Shown: positions 34,295 through 43,503 of the stretch, one piece after another
Numbering within the stretch: position 1 is the stretch's first letter
Layout: every line of letters begins with the position of its first letter
DNA from: Nitrospiraceae bacterium
GTDB lineage: Bacteria; Nitrospirota; Thermodesulfovibrionia; UBA6902
Length of the DNA: 54,704 bases
Assembly (NCBI GenBank): GCA_003599275.1
Contig: QZJG01000041.1
Coordinates: 1 to 54,704 of the forward strand
Direction of reading: 5' to 3'
Position numbers and translations under genes: made by a program
Notes under the pieces: model-generated
Seen by the model: the letters and a program-made list of their open reading frames with translations, nothing else
Told to the model about the DNA's origin: nothing
Database searches by the model: none

Positions 34295-36922
34295 ATGGAA
34301 AGCAAAAAAATAAGACAACTGTTTCTCGATTTCTTTAAAGAAAAAGGCCATGAGATTGTCCCAAGCTCCCCGTTGCTGCCGAAAGATGATCCGACGCTCC
34401 TCTTCACCAATGCAGGCATGGTACAATTCAAATCCGTCTTCCTCGGCGAAGAGACCAGGCCGTACAGGCGTGCGGTCTCAGCGCAAAAATGCCTTCGCGC
34501 CGGCGGCAAGCATAATGACCTTGAAAACGTAGGCAGGACTGCGCGTCACCATACATTTTTTGAGATGTTGGGCAATTTTTCCTTCGGCGATTATTTCAAA
34601 AAAGAAGCGACTGCATGGGCGTGGGAATTGTTGACCGAGTGGTATAAACTTCCGGCTGACAAGCTCTACATCACTGTTTATGAAAAAGACGATGAAGCCG
34701 CGGAGATATGGAAGGACCATGTAGGCATACCCGCCGAAAGGATTTACAGGCTTGGCGAAAAGGACAATTTCTGGCAGATGGGAGACACGGGTCCCTGCGG
34801 GCCGTGTTCTGAAATACTGATCGACCAGGGCGCTGAATTGAGCTGCGGCAAGCCGACATGCGCGGTGGGCTGCGACTGCGACAGGTATCTTGAGATATGG
34901 AACCTCGTCTTTATGCAGTATAACAGGGACTCATCCGGACAATTGACCCCCTTGCCGAAACCGAGCATCGATACCGGGATGGGGCTTGAAAGACTGTCCG
35001 CGGTGCTTCAGGGCAAACACAATAATTTCGACACAGACCTTTTCATGCCCATAATCAGGACGGTTGAAAAAATCTCCGGCAAAAAATACGGCATTGACTC
35101 TTCAACGAATGTATCCATGCGTGTCATAGCGGACCATATCAGGTCAGCGGCTTTTGTTATTTCAGAAGGACTGTTCCCTTCAAATGAAGGCAGGGGATAT
35201 GTGCTGAGAAGGATTATCAGAAGGGCTGCACGGCACGGCTTTATGCTTGGCATCGAAGGACCTTTTCTCTACAGTTTACTGGATACAGTGAATGAGATCA
35301 TGTCCGGACCGTATCCCGATCTCCCTGAGACCACGGAGAGAAACAAAAAAGTACTGGAACTTGAAGAGGAGAGGTTCGCGCATACCCTTTCTTCAGGAAT
35401 GGGGATATTGAATAAACTCATGGACGATTTGAAGTCATCGGGAAAAGATACAATCCCCGGTGCGGAGCTTTTTAAACTTTACGACACCTTCGGTTTCCCG
35501 GCCGACCTTGCTCAGGACATCGCTGAAGACAATAAATTCGCGATAGACCTGAAAGGCTTCAACGATGAAATGGAGCTTCAGAAGACGCGCGCGCGGGCCT
35601 CATGGGTTGGAGAAGAGGAAGTTGCAGGTGTTTACCGTGAGATCAAAAAACAGTACGGCGCTACCGTATTTTCAGGTTATGAGACATTGCATTCGGATTC
35701 TTCAGTAAACGCAATTTTAAAAAACGGCGCGCCGGTTGAAGAAGCACGGGAGGGCGACGAGGTAGAGATCATATTGGACAAAACCCCTTTCTACGGGGAA
35801 TCAGGCGGCCAGGTGGGCGATAAAGGGAAGATAAAAGCCGCCGGACTGATGGTAGAAGTGCTGGACACAAAAAGATTCAGTGATATACTTATTCATAACG
35901 CCGCTGTAAAGAAAGGAACCATCGGAAAGGGCATGACCGTTTCAGCGGTTGTTGATGAAGAGAGAAGAAAAGCGATCATGCGCAATCACACGGCAACACA
36001 CCTGCTTCATGCGGCATTAAGGGCTGTTCTGGGCGACCACATCAAACAGGCTGGTTCGCTTGTGACGCCTGACAGGCTCAGGTTCGACTTTACGCATTTT
36101 TATGCCATGGATGAGAAGGAAATCGGTGAGGTTGAAGAGATGGTCAATGAACAAATATTTAAAAACCTGACCGTGCATAAATCAACATCAACCATTGATG
36201 ACGCTATTTCCAGAGGAGTCACAGCCCTCTTTGGTGAAAAATACGGGGAAACGGTGAGAGTTGTGCAAGCGGGAGATTTCTCCGCCGAGCTGTGCGGCGG
36301 GACCCACAGTGACGCGACCGGCGAGATAGGGTTGTTCAAGATAACCTCGGAGGGAAGCGTTGCAGCGGGGATAAGGAGAATAGAGGCTGTCACGGGTTTC
36401 CCGGCCATTGAGTTTTATAAAACGCGGGAGATTGAATTAAGAAAGGCCGCGGGTCTGCTCAAGGTCCCTGAACAAAAGGTATCGGAAAGGGTCGAGAAGA
36501 TCATAGGGGAATTAAAACAGCAGGAGAAAGAGCTTGAGAAATTCAAACAGAAAGCGGTCAGGGGTAAAGTTGACGCGGTCCTTGAAAGCATCGTATTGAT
36601 AGATAACATAAAGGTCCTCGCCCAAAAAATTGACGGTCTCGACATGAAAGCCCTCAGAGACCTCGCGGACACGGTGAAAAACAGAATAGGCTCAGGCGTT
36701 ATTTTACTTGCATCCTCACTTGACGGACAGGCGTATTACGTGTCAGCGGTTTCAAAGGACCTGACTTCACGTTTCAATGCCGGAGAAATCCTCAAGACTG
36801 TCACCGGCGGCAAAGGCGGCGGAAGACCGGACATGGCGCAGGGCGGGACAAAGGATGTCGAAGGGATAGAAAAGGCGGTCGGCTTGGTAGTGGAGATAGT
36901 TAAAGAAAAAGAAAAACAGTAG
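34295..36922 (+). CDS. alaS: Alanine-tRNA ligase
   Basis: 875 residues. Charges tRNA-Ala. Class II catalytic domain at the start (IRQLFLDFFKEKGHEIVPSS, TNAGMVQFKSVFLG, GDTGPCGPCSEI, ERLSAVLQGKHNNFDTDLF). Editing domain with HTATHLLH (H565, H569) and CGGTH (C667, H671) for zinc and deacylation. C-terminal DHHA1-like part ends GGRPDMAQGGTKDVEGIEKA. Full length, no missing residues seen. Neighbours are unrelated; the leader carries a palindrome compatible with repression by AlaS itself, as known in E. coli. Confidence 0.98.
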   Translation: MESKKIRQLFLDFFKEKGHEIVPSSPLLPKDDPTLLFTNAGMVQFKSVFLGEETRPYRRAVSAQKCLRAGGKHNDLENVGRTARHHTFFEMLGNFSFGDYFKKEATAWAWELLTEWYKLPADKLYITVYEKDDEAAEIWKDHVGIPAERIYRLGEKDNFWQMGDTGPCGPCSEILIDQGAELSCGKPTCAVGCDCDRYLEIWNLVFMQYNRDSSGQLTPLPKPSIDTGMGLERLSAVLQGKHNNFDTDLFMPIIRTVEKISGKKYGIDSSTNVSMRVIADHIRSAAFVISEGLFPSNEGRGYVLRRIIRRAARHGFMLGIEGPFLYSLLDTVNEIMSGPYPDLPETTERNKKVLELEEERFAHTLSSGMGILNKLMDDLKSSGKDTIPGAELFKLYDTFGFPADLAQDIAEDNKFAIDLKGFNDEMELQKTRARASWVGEEEVAGVYREIKKQYGATVFSGYETLHSDSSVNAILKNGAPVEEAREGDEVEIILDKTPFYGESGGQVGDKGKIKAAGLMVEVLDTKRFSDILIHNAAVKKGTIGKGMTVSAVVDEERRKAIMRNHTATHLLHAALRAVLGDHIKQAGSLVTPDRLRFDFTHFYAMDEKEIGEVEEMVNEQIFKNLTVHKSTSTIDDAISRGVTALFGEKYGETVRVVQAGDFSAELCGGTHSDATGEIGLFKITSEGSVAAGIRRIEAVTGFPAIEFYKTREIELRKAAGLLKVPEQKVSERVEKIIGELKQQEKELEKFKQKAVRGKVDAVLESIVLIDNIKVLAQKIDGLDMKALRDLADTVKNRIGSGVILLASSLDGQAYYVSAVSKDLTSRFNAGEILKTVTGGKGGGRPDMAQGGTKDVEGIEKAVGLVVEIVKEKEKQ

Positions 36923-36924
36923 TA

Positions 36925-36984
36925 AGTAGCAGGTAGTTAGTAGTTAAGGGATTCCGGGTCCCCCCTAACTACCAACTACTAATT
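36925..36984. repeat. Imperfect inverted repeat of GTAGTTAG words after alaS
   Basis: GTAAGTAGCAGGTAGTTAG and TAGTTAAGGG pair imperfectly with CCCCCTAACTACCAACTACT. It lies between alaS and the phasin-like gene and could act as a weak transcription block; no T-run follows. Confidence 0.55.
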
Positions 36985-37001
36985 AAAAAAGGGAGGGCAA
37001 C

Positions 37002-37313
37002 ATGACTTTTAATGAGCTCATACACAAGACCGTAATGGCAGGGCTTGGCATTCCTGAAAAGATGAAAGAGATGGTTGATGATCTTGTGAAGAAAGGCGAG
37101 CTGAGCGAATCCCAGGGCGCAAAGCTTGTGAAGGAGTGGTCTGATAAGGCGGGTAAGACCGGTGATGATATCAGCAATAGCATGTCTGAACTTATAAACA
37201 AAACCCTTGAAAAAATGAACATACCTGCAAGAGACGAGGTTGAAAAGCTGGAAAGGAAAGTAACGGCCCTCACCGCGAGGGTGAAGAAGCTTGAAGGGGT
37301 TTCGGGAGAGTAA
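37002..37313 (+). CDS. Small helical coiled-coil protein, phasin/PHA-granule-associated-like
   Basis: 103 residues. N-terminal LIHKTVMAGLGIPEKMKEMV and KKGELSESQGAKLVKEW are typical of the small phasin-like/polyhydroxyalkanoate regulator-like family; the C-terminal 45 residues form a heptad coiled coil (EVEKLERKVTALTARVKKLEG, in part). No cysteine and no membrane segment. AAGGGAGGGC is a strong ribosome binding site. Downstream lies UbiB, separated by a 10-bp perfect hairpin. Link to PHA is a family inference; no PHA synthase is in the window. Confidence 0.7.
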   Translation: MTFNELIHKTVMAGLGIPEKMKEMVDDLVKKGELSESQGAKLVKEWSDKAGKTGDDISNSMSELINKTLEKMNIPARDEVEKLERKVTALTARVKKLEGVSGE

Positions 37314-37317
37314 TCCC

Positions 37318-37345
37318 GTAGGGGCGGTTTAAAACCCGCCCCTAC
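37318..37345. repeat. GTAGGGGCGG palindromic repeat
   Basis: GTAGGGGCGG and CCGCCCCTAC, exact complements with an 8-nt loop TTTAAAAC. No T-run. It resembles dispersed repeats in many bacterial genomes. Sits between the phasin-like gene and ubiB. Confidence 0.75.
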
Positions 37346-37384
37346 CATTTGGTTTCCAATAATCATCTTAGATTGATTGAACGA

Positions 37385-39091
37385 ATGGCTATCACGAATC
37401 TCGTAAGATACTGGCAGACGTATAAGAACATCAAGCGCATAAGGCATATCGTCAATGTATTCCTCAGACACGGATTCGGGCAGTTTATAGAGCGGGTAAA
37501 TCTACAGCGTTTTGTCCCTCTCAGCAAGAGGTTCAAATTTTTCAGCAAGTGGGAAAAAGTCGAAAAACACACCATACCTGAAAGACTGCGAATGGCCTTC
37601 AGCGGGCTGGGGCCGTCCTTTATAAAGCTTGCCCAGATTCTTTCTTCGAGGCCGGACCTTATCACCGGTGAATATGCCGAGGAATTTAAAAAGCTTCAGG
37701 ATAAAGTCCCCCCCTTTTCTTCAGAAAAGGCAGTCCAGATTATCGAGTCAGAGCTCAGGGTAAATCTGGAAGACGTGTTTTCGGATTTTGATGAGATCCC
37801 TGTTGCAGCGGCCTCAATAGCGCAGGTCCATTATGCCACACTCAAGACCGGCGAAAAAGTAATCGTCAAGGTCCAGCGGCCGGATATACGGCAAATTATT
37901 CAGGACGACTTGACCATTTTGAGCGCCATAGCCCGTCTCATGGTGAAATACATCCCTGAAAGCAGGCTCTTTGATCCTGAGGGGATTGTAAATGAATTCT
38001 CAAAGACGGTGAGGAAGGAGCTGGATTTTGTCGCGGAAGCGAAAAATGCTCAGCGCTTCAAGAGGAGCTTTACCGGGGACCAGGACATCTGCATCCCCAC
38101 GATATATTCACACCTGCTGACCGAGAAGGTAATAGTGATGGAGAGGTTTGAAGGCGTGAGGATAGATGATATAGGCGGCATTGACGCATTAGGAATAAAC
38201 AGGCGCGAACTCGCCCAAAAGGGAGTGAACGCCTATTTCAAGATGATTTTTGAAGACGGGTTTTTCCACGCAGACCCGCATCCCGGCAATATCTTTGTCA
38301 TGCCTGACGGCAAGATCGGCCTAATGGACTTCGGGATAGTCGGATGGCTGGCCCCGGACATCATGGAAAGCATCGCTGGCGCCTTCCTCGCCCTCTACAA
38401 AAGAAAGTTCGACGACCTTATCGATGCGTATCTGGAGCTTGGTGTTGTGGCGGGGGATGTTGATATTGAAGAATTCAGGAGGGAGCTGAAAGCCGACCTC
38501 GTTGAAATTCTTGAACCTCTGTATGACCTCACCATTTCCGAAGTGAATTTTCCCGAATATCTTGAGCTGCTCACCCATCTTGTTATCAAACACGGACTCA
38601 AGGTGCCATCCGAGCTTATGCTGATAAACAAAACCATCCTGATCCTCGATAACATCGGCAGGCAGCTCGACCCGGGCTTCAACGCAGTTACCGCAGCCGC
38701 GCCGTACGCGGCAAAGCTTGTAAAGAGACGGTTGAGTCCCAAGAGCATATTCGAGAAGACGAAGGACAATCTTCTGGATATGCATCACATGCTTCTTGAC
38801 ATGCCTAAACAGATCAACAGGCTTTTAAGGAAGTCTCTCAGAGATGAAGTGGGCATAAATATTAATCCGATAGGAATGGACAAATTAATAAGAGATATAG
38901 ACCGTTCCAGCAACCGCCTTGCGTTCAGCATCATTGTCGCTGCCATTATCGTAGGGTCGTCCGTGCTGATCCAATCCAATGTCGGGGGCAAGATACTTGG
39001 AATGCCGACGGTAGGGGCGATAGGTTTTCTTGTGGCCTTTGTGCTTGGGCTGGGGCTGCTGATCTCCATAATAAGGTCCGGAAGGCTTTGA
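37385..39091 (+). CDS. ubiB: UbiB/ABC1/ADCK family atypical kinase-like protein
   Basis: 568 residues from the ATG at 37385. Family supports quinone synthesis or lipid handling, with ATPase rather than classical kinase activity. Seen: the KxGQ-like motif SGLGPSFIKLAQILSSRPDL, LQDKVPPFSS, AAASIAQVHYATLKTGEKV, VKVQRP, FFHADPHPGNIFVMPDGK and LMDFGIVG. Two hydrophobic segments at the C terminus (about 515-535 and 545-562) anchor it in the membrane. An in-frame TTG at 37349 is less likely. Together with ubiE/menG further along it fits quinone metabolism. Symbol by family only. Confidence 0.9.
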   Translation: MAITNLVRYWQTYKNIKRIRHIVNVFLRHGFGQFIERVNLQRFVPLSKRFKFFSKWEKVEKHTIPERLRMAFSGLGPSFIKLAQILSSRPDLITGEYAEEFKKLQDKVPPFSSEKAVQIIESELRVNLEDVFSDFDEIPVAAASIAQVHYATLKTGEKVIVKVQRPDIRQIIQDDLTILSAIARLMVKYIPESRLFDPEGIVNEFSKTVRKELDFVAEAKNAQRFKRSFTGDQDICIPTIYSHLLTEKVIVMERFEGVRIDDIGGIDALGINRRELAQKGVNAYFKMIFEDGFFHADPHPGNIFVMPDGKIGLMDFGIVGWLAPDIMESIAGAFLALYKRKFDDLIDAYLELGVVAGDVDIEEFRRELKADLVEILEPLYDLTISEVNFPEYLELLTHLVIKHGLKVPSELMLINKTILILDNIGRQLDPGFNAVTAAAPYAAKLVKRRLSPKSIFEKTKDNLLDMHHMLLDMPKQINRLLRKSLRDEVGININPIGMDKLIRDIDRSSNRLAFSIIVAAIIVGSSVLIQSNVGGKILGMPTVGAIGFLVAFVLGLGLLISIIRSGRL

Positions 39092-39186
39092 AAAAGATTA
39101 CATAGATAACTGCGATTGCAAGGGCTGATAAATCTTCATAATCTGCGTAATCAGACATGATAAGATCATGTAAGGAGGGAAAAGCT
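39092..39186. repeat. AGATTACATAGAT/ATCTGCGTAATC type repeat plus small hairpin
   Basis: AAGATTACATAGATAACTGCG and ATAATCTGCGTAATC form a loose inverted pair, like the CAGATTGACGCAGATTATCACAG tract at 49526-49550. CATGAT/ATCATG (39156-39170) is a perfect hairpin just before the AGGAGGG of the next gene. Confidence 0.5.
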
Positions 39187-39624
39187 ATGACGACAGAGGA
39201 ACTTGGAAAATTCTGTGACCAGGAATTCGGCAACATAGACAGGGTCATGGAGGAGCTTTTTTCACTATACAAACCTGAAAAGCCGGAATACTCCCTCGCC
39301 GAACAGGCGGCAGTAGCGGCTTTCATAGTGAACATATACAGCGGGATCGAAAAAGTACTGAAGCAGATGCTCATTTACGACAGGCTCGACGTACACGACT
39401 CTCCGGAATGGCACGAGAAGGTGCTGAAGAAGGCCGGTGAGATAGGCATATTGCCGCCGGACCTCCTGCAGGTATTATCAAATTACCTCTCCTTTCGCAA
39501 TTACTTTATTTATGCATATGTCTTCAACATCAAATGGGAAAACATGAAGGCGCTGGCCGATGCAGTCAGGGATGTTATTGGGAAGGTCAAATCAGAGGTC
39601 AACGAATATATCCAGATGATTTAG
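39187..39624 (+). CDS. HEPN/HepT-like protein with altered active-site motif
   Basis: 145 residues from the ATG at 39187, with AAGGAGGG upstream. All-helical; resembles DUF86/HepT: AAVAAFIVNIYSGIEKVLKQML, then WHEKVLKKAGE and the SFRNYFIYAY region. In HepT-type HEPN toxins this segment is RNxxxHxY with catalytic Arg and His; here R104 is followed by Y109 at the His position and Y111. No nucleotidyltransferase antitoxin (MNT) lies nearby. So it may be a non-nuclease or structural member. Assignment rests on pattern similarity only. Confidence 0.6.
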   Translation: MTTEELGKFCDQEFGNIDRVMEELFSLYKPEKPEYSLAEQAAVAAFIVNIYSGIEKVLKQMLIYDRLDVHDSPEWHEKVLKKAGEIGILPPDLLQVLSNYLSFRNYFIYAYVFNIKWENMKALADAVRDVIGKVKSEVNEYIQMI

Positions 39625-39657
39625 ATCTGATTAATTCAGGGTTATACGACACCTTTA

Positions 39658-39685
39658 AAAAGGGAGTAGGGGATAGGGAGTAAAT
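39658..39685. repeat. GGGAGTAGGGGATAGGGAG simple-repeat tract
   Basis: Intergenic copy of the GGGAGTAGGG family (others at 18101-18132 and 50809-50840). The rest of the gap to 39786 holds nothing recognisable. Confidence 0.55.
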
Positions 39686-39786
39686 AAGAAAAGACAAAAA
39701 CGGTCTGAAGCAAAAATGTAATTATGCTGTTTGTCGATTATTGAAATTCAGAAACAGGCTGCCATGTCTGATTAAAGGTCTTTCCG

Positions 39787-40983
39787 ATGGCGAATAAACT
39801 CAGGAAAATAGTAAGCAATGAACTCTTTGAATGGATGCGGGAGATAAGAAGGACCATCCACCAGCAGCCGGAATTGGGTTTCAGGGAAGAGAAGACTTCT
39901 GCCCTTATATCAGGCTTTCTGGAACAGCTCGATATAAAACATAAGACGGGCATTGCCAAAACCGGAGTGGTGGGGAAGATCATTGTCGATAAGAAAGCGC
40001 CCACTGTGGCGCTGAGGGCTGACATGGACGCCTTACCCGTAATCGAGAGTACAGGCCTGACGTTTTCTTCAAAGACGCCGGGCGTAATGCATGCATGCGG
40101 GCATGACGGTCATGTTGCGATCATGCTGGGGGCTGCTGCGATTTTAAAGAAAAACCCGCCCGATGGAAACGCAGTATTTATTTTCCAGCCGTCTGAGGAG
40201 AGCGAAGGCGGCGCCCGTCCCATGATCGAAGAGGGGGCGCTCAAGGGAGTGGACATGATCTTCGGAGGGCATATAGAGCCGGACTTCAATATAGGTGAAA
40301 TCGGTATAAAGACAGGGCTCCACACATCGTATACCGATGCCTTTGAAATACGGATTACGGGCAAAGGTGGCCATGCCGCAAGGCCCCATGAAACCATCGA
40401 TGCCGTTGTTATTGCAAGCCGGCTGGTAATGGATCTTCAAACCATTGTCTCGCGGGAAACAGACCCCTTTTCTCCGGTCGTGATCACTGTCGGATATATA
40501 AATGCGGGAACAGTACACAACGTAATTGCCGAAAAGGCGACTTTAAAGGGCACGATAAGAACAATCGACGAATTGACAAGATCACAGATGATCGACAGGA
40601 TCAGAAAAACCGCCTCGTCTTTATCGTTACTTCACGGCGCTGATATTCAGGTTGTGCTCTTTCCCGGTTACCCGCCTGTCATAAACGAAGAGAAGGCCAC
40701 TGAATTGGCAAGAGACGCGGCAGTAGACCTGCTTGGGGAGAAAAATGTCGTTTCAATTCCGCTGCCCGGTCTCGGGGGAGAAGATTTTGCTTATTACCTG
40801 CACAAGGTCCCTGGGTGTTTTGTCAGGCTGGGCGGAGCGCGCAAGGGGGCCGAAATAGTGGAGTCGCACAGCCCGAGATTTGATTTTGACGAAGAGGTGC
40901 TGAGAGTAGGTGCCGCCTATTTTTCCGAGCTTGTGAGGTATGCGTTGAAGAAATTGCGCAGGGATGGACAGGTCAGGAATTAA
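39787..40983 (+). CDS. M20 family amidohydrolase/carboxypeptidase
   Basis: 398 residues. Typical M20D (HipO/AmaA/ThermoCP-like) metal-dependent amidohydrolase: RRTIHQQPELGFREEKTS, LRADMDALPVIES, MHACGHDGHVAIMLGAA (metal His and Cys), IFQPSEESEGGARPMIEEGA, GHIEPD, FEIRITGKGGHAARPHETID (in part) and LGGEDFAYYLHKVPG. It removes acyl groups from amino acids or cleaves small peptides; the substrate is not determined. Cytoplasmic. Its 3' end overlaps the convergent cysK by 11 bp. The ribosome binding site is weak. Confidence 0.93.
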   Translation: MANKLRKIVSNELFEWMREIRRTIHQQPELGFREEKTSALISGFLEQLDIKHKTGIAKTGVVGKIIVDKKAPTVALRADMDALPVIESTGLTFSSKTPGVMHACGHDGHVAIMLGAAAILKKNPPDGNAVFIFQPSEESEGGARPMIEEGALKGVDMIFGGHIEPDFNIGEIGIKTGLHTSYTDAFEIRITGKGGHAARPHETIDAVVIASRLVMDLQTIVSRETDPFSPVVITVGYINAGTVHNVIAEKATLKGTIRTIDELTRSQMIDRIRKTASSLSLLHGADIQVVLFPGYPPVINEEKATELARDAAVDLLGEKNVVSIPLPGLGGEDFAYYLHKVPGCFVRLGGARKGAEIVESHSPRFDFDEEVLRVGAAYFSELVRYALKKLRRDGQVRN

Positions 40984-41893
40984 ATAGCCCAGTGCTCAGA
41001 TACCTGTCGCCGCGGTCCGGGAAGATTACCACGACCTTTTTGTCTTTACCCAATTTCCTTGCGACCTTTAAAGCCGCCCATGCTGCAGCGCCTGAGGAAA
41101 TGCCCGCGAGTATCCCTTCTCTTTTTGCCAATTGACGGGCTGTCGATGCGGCGTCATCATCGGTAACTGTAATTACCTCGTCATAAATTCCGGTATTGAG
41201 CACTCCGGGGAAGAAACCGGCCCCTATGCCGGCTATTTTGTGAGGGCCCGGATTCCCTCCGGACAGAACAGGTGATGCCGCGGGTTCCACGGCAGCTATC
41301 CATATATCGGGCTTAGATGACCTTAAGGCCTCGCCTACTCCTGTAATTGTTCCACCCGTTCCAACGCCCGCAACAAAACCATCGATATTTGTCCCAAGCG
41401 CTTCCATGATTTCAACCGCCGTCGTTTTCCTGTGGACCTCGGGATTGGACGGATTTTCAAACTGCATAGGCATAAAATAGCCGGGGTTTTTTTTCAAAAT
41501 TACCTCGGCTTCTTCCACCGACCCCATCATGCCCCTTGCTCCCGGTGTTAAAACGAGCTCGGAGCCAAAGGCCTGAAACATCTGCCTTCTCTCCAGGGAC
41601 ATGGTCTCAGGCATCGTCAGGATAAGCCTGTATCCCTTGACAGCGGCAATCATGGCAAGTCCTATTCCGGTGTTGCCGCTTGTAGGCTCAATGATGGTCC
41701 CGCCGGGGGCCAATCGCCCATCTCTTTCGGCGGTCTCGACCATAGACAATGCGATCCTGTCTTTAACGGAACCGCCGGGGTTAAAGCCTTCCAGTTTTGC
41801 CCATATCTCGGCGTCTCCTGGCTCAGGGATATGATTGAGCTTCACGATTGGGGTGTTGCCTATCAGATTCAGAATGTTTGGCTGCGCTTGCAT
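40973..41893 (-). CDS. cysK: Cysteine synthase (O-acetylserine sulfhydrylase)
   Basis: 306 residues. PLP enzyme turning O-acetylserine and sulfide into cysteine. PLP lysine K44 in NPGGSVKDRIALS, substrate loop EPTSGNTGIGLAM, phosphate-binding VAGVGTGGTITGVGEAL, and GISSGAAAWAALKVA near the end. Could be CysK or CysM by function; the length and loop favour CysK. Second gene after FmdE-like, 11 bp apart, so probably cotranscribed. Confidence 0.95.
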   Translation of the reverse strand: MQAQPNILNLIGNTPIVKLNHIPEPGDAEIWAKLEGFNPGGSVKDRIALSMVETAERDGRLAPGGTIIEPTSGNTGIGLAMIAAVKGYRLILTMPETMSLERRQMFQAFGSELVLTPGARGMMGSVEEAEVILKKNPGYFMPMQFENPSNPEVHRKTTAVEIMEALGTNIDGFVAGVGTGGTITGVGEALRSSKPDIWIAAVEPAASPVLSGGNPGPHKIAGIGAGFFPGVLNTGIYDEVITVTDDDAASTARQLAKREGILAGISSGAAAWAALKVARKLGKDKKVVVIFPDRGDRYLSTGLFNS

Positions 41894-41904
41894 ATCTATC
41901 TGCC

Positions 41905-42495
41905 CTATTTAAGTTTCCTGTAATATCCACTGCCTGTGCAGGCCTTGCACAGGGTTTTGCCGTCCAAAATAATCTCTCTGTTGTCCTGCACGGATTCCCC
42001 GCATTTTTCGCAGATCACCCGTTTCAACGGCCTTCCCGGCATGTCTTCCCTGGGTATCTCGACCGAAACTTTTTCCCAGGAAAAAAGCTCTTCATCCGGC
42101 ATGACCTTGTAAGCGGAGGTTTGGGCCTGGTATTTGTCTTCGATTTCCGGAAAATAATTCTTGGCCAATGACTTGGATTCTTCCTTTGCCAATATCCTTA
42201 CGGCCTCTCCCGTACTAAGGTTTACGAAGGTGGCCGCCATTTTTCCGTAATCAACGAGCTTCATCGTCCTCTTTCCGGCGCTGCATCCTGTGACTGACTG
42301 GATTGCATCAGTTGCGCACCTGTCTATTTCTACATATACAATAAGTTTTTTTTTGTCTTTGCCCCTGGGGTCATTTATACCGACTTGCCTGAGTCCGAAC
42401 ATGCTCATCCTGACACCGAGGACCTGTCCGGGACAAAGGTGTCCGTGCACCTTTACGGATTCGTCAAGCAAATTTTCGAAATTAAAGTCGCTCAC
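41905..42495 (-). CDS. FmdE-like protein with C-terminal zinc ribbon
   Basis: 196 residues from a GTG with AAGGAGATCTAC upstream. N-terminal part follows the FmdE/formylmethanofuran dehydrogenase subunit E family: SVKVHGHLCPGQVLGVRMSM, DRCATDAIQSVTGCSAGKRT. The C-terminal CEKCGESVQDN...CKACTGSGYYR carries four cysteines for one zinc. Such proteins occur outside methanogens, sometimes near molybdopterin or cysteine/persulfide metabolism; the function is unknown. Here it precedes cysK in the same direction. Confidence 0.85.
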   Translation of the reverse strand: MSDFNFENLLDESVKVHGHLCPGQVLGVRMSMFGLRQVGINDPRGKDKKKLIVYVEIDRCATDAIQSVTGCSAGKRTMKLVDYGKMAATFVNLSTGEAVRILAKEESKSLAKNYFPEIEDKYQAQTSAYKVMPDEELFSWEKVSVEIPREDMPGRPLKRVICEKCGESVQDNREIILDGKTLCKACTGSGYYRKLK

Positions 42496-42584
42496 GTAGA
42501 TCTCCTTTTTTTCAATTCAATTTACTATCTATGGCACAGTTATGTCAATTAAAAGGGCTGTAATTATCCATCGCCCTGGCTATT

Positions 42585-43379
42585 TCACTTTACGTAATAA
42601 AAAAGAATGACAGCGCCGAATACGATCCGGTATACGGCAAAGGAGTCAAAGGTATGTCTTGTGACAAACCCGAGAAATGCCTTTATAACAAACAACGCCG
42701 AAAAAAATGAGACAATGAACCCGACCGCGAAGACGGGTAAATCGTTAACCGTTAAAGTGTGAAAGGTCTTTAACAGGTCATACGATGTAGCGGCGAACAT
42801 GGTGGGGATCGCAAGGAAGAAGGAGAATTCCGTGGCGACTTTCCGCTCCAGTCCGAAGCACATGGCGCCCATTATTGTTGCGCCGGCCCTCGAAACCCCG
42901 GGGAAAAGCGACAGGGTCTGCGCCAGTCCGACTCCCAATGCCTGCTTGAAAGATATATCATCCACATCCCTGACCGCCGATTTTTTTATGACCCTTTCAA
43001 TCACAAGTATGGCAATGCCGCCGACTATAAGCGCAAAGGCAACGGTCCTGGCAGTGAATAAGTAACGTTTTATCAGGGAATGAGTGAGCAGTCCCAAAAA
43101 TGCGGCGGGGAGGAACGCTATCAGGAGGTTTAACAGGAAGCGGTTTGTCTTTTTCGTGCCGATACCTTTTATTGTAGATGATACCTTTTCACGATACATC
43201 CAAACCACTGCCAGGATTGCGCCGAGCTGTATAAACACTTCGAAAGTTTTTGCAGCATCACCGGTAAAATTTATGAGATCGCCCGCAAGTATGAGGTGAC
43301 CGGTTGAAGATACGGGTAAAAATTCCGTAATGCCTTCAACTACACCGAGTATTGTTGCCTTAATAATTTCCGCATTCAT
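42585..43379 (-). CDS. uppP: Undecaprenyl-diphosphatase (UppP/BacA)
   Basis: 264 residues, about eight hydrophobic segments. Recycles undecaprenyl pyrophosphate for peptidoglycan and polysaccharide synthesis at the inner membrane; confers bacitracin resistance when raised. Catalytic motifs: GVVEGITEFLPVSSTGHLIL near the N terminus and LFPGVSRAGATIMGAMCFGL in the middle. Starts with ATG, no clear operon with FmdE-like gene (89 bp gap). Confidence 0.97.
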   Translation of the reverse strand: MNAEIIKATILGVVEGITEFLPVSSTGHLILAGDLINFTGDAAKTFEVFIQLGAILAVVWMYREKVSSTIKGIGTKKTNRFLLNLLIAFLPAAFLGLLTHSLIKRYLFTARTVAFALIVGGIAILVIERVIKKSAVRDVDDISFKQALGVGLAQTLSLFPGVSRAGATIMGAMCFGLERKVATEFSFFLAIPTMFAATSYDLLKTFHTLTVNDLPVFAVGFIVSFFSALFVIKAFLGFVTRHTFDSFAVYRIVFGAVILFYYVK

Positions 43380-43503
43380 TGAATGTCTCTCAAATAACTG
43401 CAGGTCCGCTTACGCATTGTAACAGTTTATGGTTTGCAGTTTCCAGATATCGGAAAGAGTTCACCTATTAATTTTAAGGTCCTTTTGCTAAACTTTCCTT
43501 GCG

